Of a stretch of DNA of 64,000 nt, positions 1 to 13,100 are shown one piece after another (the first letter of the stretch is position 1; each line of letters starts with the position of its first letter). Source of the stretch: Atrichornis clamosus (Eukaryota; Chordata; Aves; Passeriformes; Menuridae). The stretch spans positions 1-64,000 of the forward strand of contig WBMZ01008666.1 in the NCBI GenBank assembly GCA_013400975.1, read 5' to 3'. The position numbers were made by a program, and so were the translations under genes. Below the pieces are notes generated by a model, which saw only the letters and a list, made by a program, of their open reading frames with translations, was not told where the DNA came from and made no database searches.

Positions 1-2053
1 AACTAAGACACCCCTCTAGCAGCTGAAAGGACATGCAAACACACCAGCACTGAGTGCAGCTGAACTCTGGCCCCAGCAAGCTCAAACCCTGTCCCAGTAA
101 GGACAAGAGTGGCTGTGTAACTCTGTCAGTGGCTCAGTGCTGCAGTCAGATCAGCCCTCAGTGTGACAGGAGAACTGCCCATGGCTCCTCTCACCCAGGC
201 TGGGGACCACAGGGGTGGTGACCCCTCAGCATCAGAACTGGAGGCTTTACTAGCCAATTCCTCAGTCAGGCTTTTAGGCCAGTCTCCTTTTGGAATTCTG
301 AGACAAAACAGGGAAGATTTAGGGCTTTGCTGTACCCACTTAAAATGTCTACAAAGTTCAATGCCTGCAGGCAAGAAGTGTCTGTAAATAGACTCTTTTC
401 ATTTCTACCTTTTGCATTGCTCCAGTTCCTGTTCCAGTAATAACTAAGAGAGATTTAGCAGGAAAGCACAGAGCCTTAATAAATTTTTTCCATAAGAAAA
501 AAATGGGCTTATCATGCTTTTGGGGATAACGATGAGTCTTCTTATTGTGTGGTGATGACATTCCACTCGCGCTCATGAAATCACAGGAGATGAAGGACAA
601 GCCTCCCTGTACCTCCCCGGGTATCCTGAGCAGTGCACCTTGGGTTGGCAGGTTTGCTGCACAGCGCCAAGCAGTTTGAGCCTGAGTCCCACACCATGGC
701 TCAGCCATAAATTGGCAAGGATTGTGTGACGTCCTTGACCGCAGGAGGGTTCTTCCCATGCGCAAGTGCCTGGTCTGGAAAGCCCTGACCACAGGGAGGT
801 TCTGGTGTTTGTTGGGTACGGAACCTGCCAGCCACACACAGCAAAACCACAACAGAACCTGCAAAGAAGGGGGGAGAAGGAGGGAAGGGCAGGGGCAGAA
901 CCAGCACCAGAGGCTGGGAGAACGTGTGGGCTCATCTCCTGCTACAACTGGGCAGCACAGGGTGGGATCCCTGGCAGCCGCCTGAAGGACACTCAGTTCT
1001 GAGTGATCTGCTGGGAGGAGCTGGCACCGGCAAAAAAAACTGACAAAAGTTTGGGATTTTTGGGTGTGAAAGATACAGAGAAGCTATTCTTTAAAAGGCC
1101 TCTTCTCAAGCAGCCTAGCTGTTATTGTGCAATGGCTACAGGAAGTTCCTCACAGGACAGAGTAGATTTGTTTTTATCTGAAACACCAGATCATGAAATA
1201 AGATACAGAAAATGATATCTACATTAATGAAATGCAGCTGACATCCACTGATTTCTAATTTTGTTCTTGCATTGTAGTTATTCTTACATCAGGACTCCAC
1301 AGGGCTAAGCAGATCCAGATCTCTCAGCTTTGCTCAGTTTTAGAGGCTCATTATTGGCATAAGAATGAAAACTTTAAATAAATATATCACAATCACTATG
1401 ACTATATTTGAATTACTCAGATCATGGTAAGATGACATGGAGTAAATACTCAGAGTTAAGAGCAGCTTTAACAACAGATGATCCATCACTTATATTTAAT
1501 CCATTTAAGAGACATTTTTATCAGACAAAGATCAACCCACTGGGACCATTAATAGTTACACTTATAAAAAAGCCAGCAGCCAGAGACCAACAGAGACAGA
1601 CGTAAGAGTCCTAAGGTTGAAAATCACCAGTAAATTTAGCACACACTCACAGGGACATCTTGCTGTGCGTGTTATTATTTAAACAGCATTTAGTAAGAGC
1701 ATATGCATGCATAATGAAAACCATGCCCAGGATCTAATGAAAATACTCAGAACAAAAGACCTCAGGAAAACTCGTGGCTCATCCCAGGTGATTTCAGCCC
1801 ATGAGAAGGAAGGAGAGCACAATGGGAGTTGCCTGCAAGAGCAGCGAGCTCTGGAGTTGTCAGAACCTAGGAAGGATAATGTGGAACAATCTGCAGGGAA
1901 TACACGGTGTTTGTTAGGCACACCGGGAAAGGAATGCTGCTCTGGGTGCTCTGTAAACACCCTGCAGAGCCGCTGTTGATGTCAGCAGGAGCTCTCCAGG
2001 GCCCAGCACACGGCCCGGGCTCACCGGGCATCATCTGCCTCGTGGGCAGGGGG
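1..2053. other. Intergenic, no gene recognised
   Basis: This is unique sequence with moderate GC in the first kilobase and AT-rich DNA from about 1200 to 1700. Open frames are short and overlap on both strands without conserved motifs. I recognise no repeat or RNA gene. Confidence 0.7.
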
Positions 2054-2396
2054 CACAGAACACAGAACCACAGAATCACAGAGCCACGGAGTCACAGAAT
2101 CACAGAATCACAGAGCCACAGAGTCACGGCATCATCACAGCATCACAGAACACAGAACCACAGAACTACAGAACTGCAGAACACAGAATCATAACAGAGT
2201 CACAGAATCGTCACAGAATCACAGAAGCATCAGAGTATCACAGAACACAAGATCACAGAATCACAGAACCACAGAATTACAGAATCATCACAGGATCACG
2301 GAATTAAAGAGCCACAGAGTCACAGAATCAATCCCAGAATCCCAGAACCACAGAAGCCCAGAACCCCAGAGTCCCAGAACCACAGAATCACAGAAT
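2054..2396 (-). repeat. Expanded CR1 3' tail microsatellite, (CACAGAATCA)-like
   Basis: About 340 bases consist of degenerate short units such as CACAGAATCA, CACAGAACCA, CACAGAGTCA and, near the right end, CCCAGAACC. The tract directly abuts the 3' end of an antisense CR1 copy. On the minus strand it reads as TGATTCTGTG units, the same kind of sequence as the short CR1 terminal repeat. It is therefore best explained as an amplified CR1 tail. The open frames through it encode only simple repeats (HRITE-like). Confidence 0.85.
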
Positions 2397-2575
2397 ATGC
2401 TGAGTTGGAAGGGACACACAGGGACCGTCGAGTCCAACTCCCGGCCCTGCACAGCACCATCCTCAAGGGTCACACCCTATGGTCGAGAGCCTTGTCCAAA
2501 TGTTCTTTGAGCTCTGGCAGGCTTGGTGCTGTGACCATTCTCTGGGAAACTGTCAGGGCAGGCTCTTCATCCAGC
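2397..2575 (-). mobile_element. CR1 LINE 3' fragment, antisense
   Basis: The plus strand reads TGAGTTGGAAGGGACAC, then GAGTCCAACTC, GGCCCTGCACAG and GGCTTGGTGCTGTGACC, which is the reverse complement of the CR1 3' region. The body is severely 5' truncated, fades out near 2575 and has no coding capacity. Together with 2054-2396 it is one insertion. Confidence 0.85.
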
Positions 2576-3717
2576 TGGAAAAAAATATCAGTAGCTAGCC
2601 CAGAAACCAGAGGTTGAGCTCACACTGGATTCTTGGGAGTAATCCCTCCTTTCACCGGTATTTTCCCTTCTGCCACTGGACAGAGCTATCAGAAATGAGG
2701 AAGGTCACAGCAGACAAGACACAAAAGCTGTGTCTGAGCAAAAGGGAACACTGCAGGCATTTCCAAGCTGGGAAATACGTGTGTAAATTTCCCCTGATAT
2801 GGTTTCCAACAATAGACTCCAAATTCATTTGTGATAATTTCCTTTAACACTCAGGCCTCTGCTTTGTGTTATTGCTGTGGGGCTTGGGCAGTGGGGAAGG
2901 GAGGCTCCAGGGCAGCATTCGAAGGCCCTTAGCCGTGCAAACCTTCTCCTGCCGCACTGGTAGTTTTGCCTGCATAACAAATACTCCCAAGGACCCCTCG
3001 GAGCCTGACAGCCTTTGGCTCCTTTTCAGCACAGTTCCTGCTCCAGTCTGTGGTGATCAGTGCCTACAGAGGTGTCTCAGTGTAGCCTCTGATGCCCTTC
3101 CCTTTCATTCCTGTGCTCCAGGCTGTCCCATCAGCCCTCTGCAGAGTGCAGATTTATAAGCTGTACATATAAGGTGAGCAGGCGTATAACTTCAGAGCCT
3201 CTGGCACAAGGTACAAAGCAAGAGCAACCAAAACACTGACATATGCAGCTGTTTCTTTAAATAAGGGAAGGCCAAGCAAGGTGACCGCTGCCAGCCAAGT
3301 CTGAATGTATAAAGAGAACCACTTCCAGAAAGAGGGCTCACAAAGTTCTTGAGAGTGGGACCACCTCAGAGATGAAGTTAGTCCCTTCCCCTCCCCCAGT
3401 CTTCCCTGACCTGCTTCAAACTTCAGCAAATCAGTTTTTCCAAGCCTCTCACCCCCTCCCTCCCCTTGAGCAGTCTGATTTTTCTGTGTGAACATTTTGG
3501 CAGATCTCAGAACAGTTTTACTCATTCATTTAATAGTCACAAATAATGGTTCTGTTTCACCAGCTAATTATTTCACCAGTCTCACAGATGCATGCCTTTC
3601 CTGCATGTTCAGTGGGGAGGAATCCAGTGCCCACACAGGCAACAATAAAAATACGATTAAAAGACTGATGCTTTCTGATTTCTTCCCCTCAACACATTTT
3701 GCTCTGTGGATGTTATT

Positions 3718-3757
3718 AAAAAAAAGGGAAAAAAAAGAAAAAAAAAGGGAAAAAATT
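3718..3757. repeat. A-rich low-complexity tract
   Basis: Runs of A interrupted by GGG and G. No adjoining retro-element body is recognised. Confidence 0.8.
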
Positions 3758-6700
3758 AACCCAGATTTTTAGAGGGACATAAATGTGTGAAGGACATAAG
3801 TGAAGAGAACCACTGGAGGTCACTGTGACAGAAAAGGAGAATGAGTTAGATGAAAGCAGGACCTCCAATGCACCAGCCAGTTTGAGGTGGTGGTGGTGGC
3901 TGAAAGGGTGAGAGAAGAGACTGTATCTCCAGTCTGACTTTACTGGAATTTGGAGCCACTGGCTGCAGAAGCAAGGCAGGAGATGAGGCCTGTGTCCACA
4001 TCAAAAGTTTGACTTCTGACCAGGTTTCCCTCCAAAGAATGTCAAACTTTTATCTGCTGCGTGTGTTTACCATCTTCAGCCTGACTGGGGTGTCCTGCCC
4101 TGCTCAGAGTCTCCGTGCCCTGCTGAATGGGAACTTTTGTACAAAACAAGCCCACCTTATATCTGACATATAAAATACTGAGTGGCTGTCAGAAATGCTG
4201 CTTTGCCCAGCACTGGGGGAACTCTGCGCCTTCCCCAGCTGGCAGAGAGGTCCCAGCACTGCACACAGCTCCTGGGACTGTTCCTGACAGGAGAATCACA
4301 CTGCTTACAGCGCCGTTGGCTCTCCTGCGCATTTCCAAGAACTGCAGAGCTTGGAATCCTCATTCCCTTTATTAATGTGTGTGTGGGAGGGAGGAAAGGA
4401 AGCGCTGTGGGGGCAAGGGGGACAAGCAGGACACATCACACCTCTCACACGTAGGGGGCCATTTTCTGCTTTTTCCAGCCTTCCCCCGGCCAGCTGTTGC
4501 ATCCCACGTTTTTCCAGCCATGCCTGCTGCCTCTGGACAGAGGAATGCACAGCAATCATCACTTGCAAGGGCTGAAATCACTTGGCAGGACCCGCAGGAG
4601 AAGAGGTCTGCAAGTTCATTTGGAATAAGAACCCAAAAACCTATACAAGTGGCTTTTTATTTTCCCTTTAGAAGTGTCCCCTCTTCAGCCTGCAGCTTCC
4701 TCCCCATCCCACAGTCTCTCTCTCAGAACAGTTCTTGATGTGCCCTCAATCCACCCTGTCACCCTCTACAAGTTCCTGGTGATTTCTTCCTCAGCTCAGA
4801 ATAGCTTATAAAAGAAGAAGAGAAGTGAAACCTCTGCTATCAAATGAAAGAACACAAACTGAGCTGCAAAAGCTGCATCTTGTGAGTGCTGTCCCTCCAA
4901 GGGCAGCTTTCCTGCCTGCCTTGTTTTTTGTGGATGTCTGCATGTATTTTTGACTAATAACTATGCATACATGCACATGCACGTACGAGCGTGTGTGGGA
5001 GTGAGAGCCAGGGAGCACATAAAGGGTATTTGGGGATTCTTTGGTTTTGGACTCTCCCACACAGTTGGGGAAGGCGAGTTATAAACATATAGGTAGATCC
5101 AAGAACGAATTCTTTAATATTTGCAGACCCTGCTGGCTGCCAAATGCTGGCGTTTCAGGGATGCACATTCACATGCAGCTGGCGACACACGCTGGAAGGT
5201 ACCCAAGGTTCTGCCAGCCAGGGTCCTGACTTGAAACCTCCCAGCAGCCCCACATGTCTATGTGAACACAAAGTGGGGAATGCTTCCCCTTATTCTCCAT
5301 ACTCATTAACTAAAAAGCAAGCAAAGAAGTTTGCTGAGGACGGGAGGATGGAAATAAGTCCTGTACTAGGAATCCTGGCCCTTTAGAAAGAGCAAGCTAT
5401 CCTTCCCAGGGCCTCAGAGTCACCCTGCTGCCTCCCCAACCTGCAGAAAGACACCAAAGCTTACTAGGCTCAATAAAAATCAACCCACAGCCATCCCCCT
5501 TTGGGACACCTCACCTTCAGGATACTTTCTAGGCATTTGTGCTCAAGGGCTCTTTGCAGCTGGGCTTTTTATTTGATTTCAGTTTCTTGAGGCCACCTCC
5601 CTGCTCCAACATTCCCCGGCTTGTTTACGGCCAGTCTCCCCGGTGAGCCGGGTGCCAGCTTCATTTAATTTGTTTTTCCAGTGGCAGCAACAATCTGTGT
5701 GGAAAGCACAAACAGAGGGAAAGAATCTGGAATCAGCAAATGGTGTGCACAGCTGCACACCATAATTTCTGTGAGTGAAAGTTTTAATTCCGCTCATCAG
5801 AAGAAGAGCAGAGGAATTGGAGGCAAAGAAGAGGTGGAGTAGTGGAAGAAATACAGCAAGAGGAAATAGTAAAATCCAAGGCAGCTGGAGAATCTTGGAG
5901 TCATTATAATTAAGGCCCAACAGGTTACAATTTCTCCAAAAGAAGTCAAAGCCAGAAACCAGCCAACAGGTCTTCAGGAGGAATTGCTCAAAGATGTGCT
6001 TCTAAAACATATCTCAGCAGAAATGGGAAAGTTTGTTCATTTCTCTTGCAGATAATAACATTTCACCAAGGCACAAAATGAGGGGAAAAAGTCATCAGAG
6101 AGAGGAAAATACGTCAATTAGAAAAATAAGGAAGTAAATAAATAGGAAAGAAGGAAGGAAGCATTATTGTCCAGATCATGCCTTTTGGCAGTCATTTAGG
6201 TTCTTAAATGGCTGAAGGTATCAGCATTTGGTGGTGGCATTGGGACAGAGCGAGGTGGAAACTGGGCGAGATCTCAAAACCTGGGATTGTGGAATTTGTT
6301 CATGAACTGACAGATATGTGGACAGCCCTCACAGTTTTCTTTTGATCCACCACCACATGGTGGAAGCCACACAATTGACTGAAGACTTTGCCCTTTGAGC
6401 AGTGGTTGACATTCTTAGTAGTGTATTTAAAAGAAAGAGTGATGAAATATATATGCACAAATGTCTGAGTACCAGATATGCAAAAATAACTCTTAAAAAC
6501 TAAATAAATGCAACAAACATAAAAATAAAGCCTTTTAAAGCAAACAATATATTTTTATTAGTATTATTCTGTAGTTTAAAAGAGCTATAGATGAAGTGAA
6601 CACAGAAAAAACTGTATCTGAGTTTTAGCAAAGATTTCAAGGTACTGAAATTAAACTTCACTCATTTATTTGAAAATTGACTTGAACTTCTACACTGGAA

Positions 6701-7140
6701 ATTGGCTGGAAGACCATAAACAAAAAGGCAATAAGAAGGAGTACATTTTTGTCGCAGCTGTCATGTGAGTCATGGATTTCCATGTGCTTTCAAAGCATCC
6801 GTGACTTTTGATATTTAGGGATTTTGCATGTGGGCTGGTAAACGTGATGGTTAAAGAGCTGAACCAATTTCTCTGAAAACCCCAAGTTCTGCCAAGTTAA
6901 ACCCTGGACTGCACGGGAGGCTAATGGAGAGCAGGAGCTCAGCAACAACACTGTGGTTACACAAAGGATCAGAGCAGAGAATTCTCACTGAGAGCTTTAA
7001 TTCCTCCAGGGATACAGAGATTTCTCCCTCCCCACAGCATTTGCAGTTTTAGGTAGGATTTGCAAAGGCCAGCTCTGGCAAAACAAAGACTGAGATTGAA
7101 TGGCTTCTCACAGCAAAACACAGCAATTTAATTACTTGGG

Positions 7141-7188
7141 GGAGGGAGGTGGGGAGAAAAAGAAAGAGGAAAGAAAAGGAAAAAAAGA
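7141..7188. repeat. Purine-rich tract
   Basis: An almost pure A/G stretch with GGGAGG and AAAGAAAG motifs, broken by single T residues. I considered and rejected a lysine-rich coding segment here, because the flanking frames are closed. Confidence 0.7.
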
Positions 7189-10100
7189 CGTGTTGTTTAT
7201 AACAAAAACCTCACTTCTTCACCTGCATCCTTGCATCTGTCACAGCTCTCTCCTGACACTTCCGTAAAATCGCAGGAGCAGTGAGTCAGACCCAAGATCC
7301 GTCTGGCTCAGGACCCTGTCTCCAACTCTGGCCAAAAGCAGATGCCCAGGGACAATTATAAGCAAAAGATACAGTGATACTTCCTTGGAACACTCTTCCA
7401 ACTTGCAGCAATTTGCAGTTTAGGGACTTTCTGGTTTTGTGTTTAATAGCCTTAGTAGATTTTTCTGCCATGAATTTGCCCACACATTTTTTGAAGCTGT
7501 GCAATTTTTTCTTGGAGTTACTGTCACTGAAGATTAATCAGAGAATTCAGTACTAAACAATGATACTAAATAAATATTCAGAAAGCACAGGCAAATGTGC
7601 CAAAGGAGTTGCCCTTGGTCCTGTGGTGAACATTCCTTATTAAAAAAACCCAAAAACAGTGGGGAGAAAGAAATCTTTCTATTGCTCCATCAGTTGCCTG
7701 GTCACATAACCAGTATGAAAAAGTGGTGGAGTATCTCAGGATACTCTCGAGCTAATTATACACCAGAACTTCTATATATACAAAATATACCAACGAGAAA
7801 TAAAGAGAGGGAAATAGTGTTTACAGTAAGAGAGGCTGTTAATAGCTATGACAGCATGGAGAGGGATTTCAGACAGACAGATGATGGTTTCCTGAAAAAG
7901 CAAGGATCAGGCTATTCATCCTTTTCCAACTGCACTTGTTCAAGCAGAAGATGAGTTTTGCAAAGGATCACTGAGTTTTCTTCAGCCAGGTCACCCAAGG
8001 CCAAACTGATCCAGCCAAAAGTCCTGTTGCTCCTGCTTTACCTTCTGTGCTGTGAACAGAATAGAGCAGGGGCTGGAGAGTGCTTGAGCCACCGTACCCT
8101 TTGAAAACTCCCACTTTGAAAAGTCTTACCATGATAGTTCATTAATTCATCCTAAAACTGGTTTGAAAGGCCTTGTGTGCTCCCTTTGGTCAGCAGTGGA
8201 GCCCTGTGCAGATGCAGCTGTACACAAACGTGTGTGCTGTTTGTTCCTTGGGGCAGAGGTTGTGTTCTCCACCAGCAAACAGATCCATTCTACCGTCAAA
8301 CCAGTTAGAAACAACACAAAATTGCTCTTTCTCTTTTCTTCTTTTAAGCTGACTTCTTCTTTTTAGTCAATGAAAACGTTGTGGCCATCAAAAAAAACCC
8401 CCAAACCAACAAGCTGCAGAAGAGACTCTTACCAAGATTGCAGGGAAATCTCTTGCATAGGCTTTTAAAAACAGGCTAGCAAATTAAAATTCTGCATTGT
8501 AACTTAGTTCTTGAAAATGTCAGAGCAATTCTGTGTCCTTGATTTGCATGCACAATCACAGAGAGCATTCATGCCTAGAAAGGAATGTTTGTGAGGGAAT
8601 TATTGCAGTGACACAGCAAAATGATGCACGCTGGAGGGCACTGGGTGTCATGGAAAAGCCAACCTCACACGAGCTCCTTATTCCCTTTATCTACAGCCAC
8701 TGTGGGTACAACACGACTCAGAAATAATTGTGTGCACTGAGCCAAACCATGGGGCAGACATCAATAGAAATTATTCAATTCAATAAATTCAAAGTCCTCT
8801 ACACGTGGGGCCTTGCAGCCCCAGGTAATGCTGCCAGCTCTGTCCCTGCTGTCTGAACTGCACTTTTCCTACCAGGCTTTGGGAAGTCCCCCTGCCTTGC
8901 AGGTGATGTTTCCTTGGGCTCCAGAATTCCATGAGCACGAGGCTGCAGCTGTGGTCCAGTTGGAAACCCATCATGGAGTGGTTTTGCCCAGCTTTGCCTG
9001 CCTCTGTCATTCAAAAATCACTAGGCAAGATAAAGAAAGGTTGGGGTGCGCTTTTAATGCTGCTTCCTGAATATATCATTTATCTTTTGATAGCAACATT
9101 AGTTTTCTGCTCCATGTACACCTAGTTAAGACTCATATAGAATCTTTAGTGCCTATGTGATAGACAAAATATCTGCTTATCCTTAATTTTCTGCTTTTAA
9201 GGCTATTTTCCATTAACATTTGCTGGGTTTGTATGATTGTGGGTTTTGGGTTTTTTTTTTGAAGTACACGTTTTCTATCCTATTTTCCATCAATTCTTTT
9301 GAGGTTAATTTTCACTTCTAACATCCTTGCTCACATCCCTTGGAGAGGAAAAGGAAGGTTTTTCCATTATCCCTGCCTCAGTCCAGCAGCCCGGTGTCCC
9401 ATGGGAATTCTGCAGTGCCATCTACTGCGGGGTTCCAGAACAACTGGTGGTGCAGCAGGGTTTTCCACGGGGTCTTACCTTCCTCTCTGGTTCCAAGGCC
9501 TCTTTTGTCTCTGTGCAGATCCCAGCACATTCTGTCCCCGTGCCAGTTTCTCTGGCTCCCTTTTGTGCTGTACTTGTGGCACATTTCCAACCCTAATTTC
9601 ACCATCCATGTCATTATTTCTTTGTGGGAAGGTGTGGTAAAGCCCTGCTGGTTTCTGAGGCATGGCTCTCTCCCCTCGCCAGATCTCTGGCATCATCTTT
9701 CCTTCAAGAAGACCTCGAGAAAATTCCCTTGGGAGTCTGCCCATGCTGGGAGCTCGCTGGCCACAGGGTGAGGTGAGACTTTCAAACCAAACAGAGCACG
9801 GACATCCATCCAGAGGGAGCAGATTGTGCTGCCTCTGCAGCTTCTGCTGGCCTTGGAAGCAGGAGAGGGAGAGAGAGAGATGCACCACTGCTCCATCTGA
9901 GGGCAAAAGAGCAGAGCCAGTGCTGACTGAGAGCCTGGGCACAGCCCATTGCTCAGCAAGGATCAAAGCAGCAGAGCTTCACAGGAGTGGTGCCTTTGGC
10001 ACCGAGTTGGCCCGTTAGGGTAAGATCTGGAAGCCCAGTGCTTGAGTGGCATGTAAGGGGACTGTCAGGTTAACCCTGTGGTTTTCAGCCCTGCTTTTCA

Positions 10101-13100
10101 GGCTTTCTTTTTGTTTTGGTGACACTTCAGGGCACAGTGAGACACGGTAAGAAATGTTCATTGATTACACTGTCACCAGCTGATGATGGGGCAAGATTTG
10201 GAACAAAAGCTCCCTCAGTGTCTCAACAGTTTATTAGCTTTAATATGTGCTAGAATTAAAACAACATTAAAAAATGAGTGTTTGATATCATGAGACTCCA
10301 CAAAGACAATTGTTCTCTCCTGCGTATTCCTGCTGGGTAAAGCAGAAGGGAACTCCGTGGAGGATGCGGCCAGAGAGGCACTTACCAGTGCTTGCCTAGA
10401 ATCTGACTAAACTGAGTTAAACTGAGCACTTCTCACTGCAGCTGCCAGCAACTGTAGTCTACAAATCCCCACAGAATAACAAAAAGGAAAAAGCAATAGA
10501 ATGGAATGGGGAAAATATTAGGCTGCAAATCACAGTATTCCTCCAAGCCAAAGTAAGGCATGTTTATTCCCCAGACCAGTTCTCACTTCAGATTTGATTG
10601 ATTACTGTCATGTTCTGACCAGACTTGAGAGCTAATAATGAATTATGGATAATATGCAACCACAGAAAAGAGAATGAAGGATGGTTATCTGTCTTTATGT
10701 TTCTTTAACTTCCAGGCTTCTTTGTACATTGGTCATATACAAATGTTTGAACATCAGTGCACGTTCGACAATTCCAGGCAGGAAGATTTCCTCCATTGCT
10801 AAAAATAGATCTGTAGCCTATTAAGCACTAGCACAGTCAATAAGGAGTTATGTTTATTCTCTGATCAGAAAACAGTTGTACCTTGCCATGCCAAGGCGAC
10901 ATCGATATTTCTAAAATTAGTCAGGGGAAGTCAGTGATCTTTTAATAGCACTGTTAGAAATTGGCAACCTAATTAAGTTATGAATTACAAAAGGCTTTTC
11001 ACGTTGGGCCTGCTTGCTCAAGGACCAAGCAGATATATAAGGAGAAGTCCCTCAACAAGTCTCAATTCCTTTCTGTGTAAGTAATGCCCAGGAATCCTGT
11101 GAGGGCTGATCCAGCTACGTAAGTGTCTTGAGAGCTGGTTAATGGCTGAGCTAAGGAAAGGGGAATTGAGAGTGTGGTTTGGTTTTATTGTTGTGTGTCT
11201 GTTTGGCTCTTCTTGGGCGAAGAAGAAATTCAGTCTTTACTCTCACTTGGTTTGGTTCGGGGTTTCTTTGTTCCATGGAAAGGGCAGCTGGAAATGCACT
11301 GAGGAATTTCAGCAGGGTTGGAGTATTCCTCAGTGGGGGACTGGACCATGCCTGTAAGGACCAACGATTCCAAGGAATACTCGGGATTGCCCAGGTGGTT
11401 CCTTGCTAGGCAGCGTGAGGGCCAGTCTGGAGGCCACTCTGGCAGTGCTGCCTTCAGGAATTGGTGTGGAAGTGAGGCATTCCCACTTGTCCTCACAGCT
11501 GGACAGTGCTGTCAGCACCTGAGCCTCGAGGGCCACTCAGAGCTCCCAGCACACACAGAGGAAACTGGACAGTGCGACCTTGTTCACCACAGCCCTAAAA
11601 TGAGTTTTAAGACACTTTCTAAAACATTAAATTACAGCTTCCTACCCCTAAACAAAGGCTCCCCTGGGAGGTTCCCCCCTGCAATCCACTCTAAACAACC
11701 AGAAGGGCCACACAAGCTCCATCCTCTGCAGAGCAGTGCAACTTCTCCTTGGGCTGGGGGCTCTTTTCCCATGCAGACATGGCCCCGTGGGCATTATAAC
11801 ATATTCTCAGTTCATATTTACCTGATCTATTAGAGGCAAAAGCCGTTCTGACAAGAGCAGTAATTACAAGAATGTAATGTTCATTTCTACAGAAGGCACG
11901 GTGTCTGCATGCCTGGGAAGGGCCCAAGATGCTTACAGCATTTCTATTTTCCATGCTGTGGTGAATTTGGAACCTCTACACAGCTTAAGACAGAATAAAT
12001 TTCACTCCAGCACAAATCTCTTGATCATTTCTCCTTCAAATGTGGGAAAACAACACTGAGAATGTGGAAAGTGTAGAGCACATCATAAATCCATGGACAC
12101 AGGAACTCAGAAAGCTGCATAAGGCACATAAGGTCTGCTATAAAGGAAGCACTGTGCTTTCATATTATTTTCAGTTTAAAATCTACATGTGTGGTTTGGG
12201 ACAAAGGTCTTTTAGTGTGGAAGAAAGAAGGTTCAGTGTTTTTCTTCTTCTTTTTTTTTCTCCCTGAAGAGAGGTAAGTCTCTGGAGAGACAGTGGAGAG
12301 ATGTGCTCCAATCTCCAGCACACACTGCTGTAGGAAAGGTGAAACTTTGGGAACCACAGAAGGAATTCTGAGGAGAACTCAGCACCCAGGATATAGTTCA
12401 TGTGGCAATAATCAGCAGGTGTTTAAACAAAGCTACAGGTTTGCTTGCTGGCTGTCATTTGATGAGTTTCACTGCAGATTTCTGATCCTGGAGCTGGGAA
12501 GTCTCCAGGAAGTCTTCCTTTACCACGTGACCCTATCAGAAAGCAGACATGATCTTTCTCTTCTCAGGCAGGCAGAGTGTGGCTGCTTCCCCAGGCACAG
12601 CAATGACACCTGCATATCCTCCTGCTGCTTTAGAAAACGGATCCCTGACACCAGAGAAGAGTTCCTGCATTGCCTGATGTCTTGGGCCATCTGACTCTGT
12701 GCTTCGCAGAGCCTGGGAAATCTGCAGGTTCCTTTCTTCATATTTTCCACATGCCTGCCCTTTTCCTTGTCCCAGCTGAAGTGAAGAATTAAAATCCCCA
12801 AAGGCCTTTAGGTACAAATAATCTAGACAATCTAAAAACAAGCTGCAGATTAGTCATCTATTTAATGGAAGAAGCCAAACCATCAGCATCAGCTGTCACA
12901 ATAAATGCCATCACCTCTATTTTTGCTGCCATCTGCTCTGTATCAAGGAGGGACATAGAGGCTGAATTTTGTGATTCCTGTTCACAGCGGGAGGAGAGTC
13001 CAGGCTGGGCTCATCTCCCCTCACTTTCCATCTTCACACAGCAGATGTTGCTCTGTACCTGAATGAGCCACCCTGGGCTCCCCTGATGAAGAGGGAAGAG

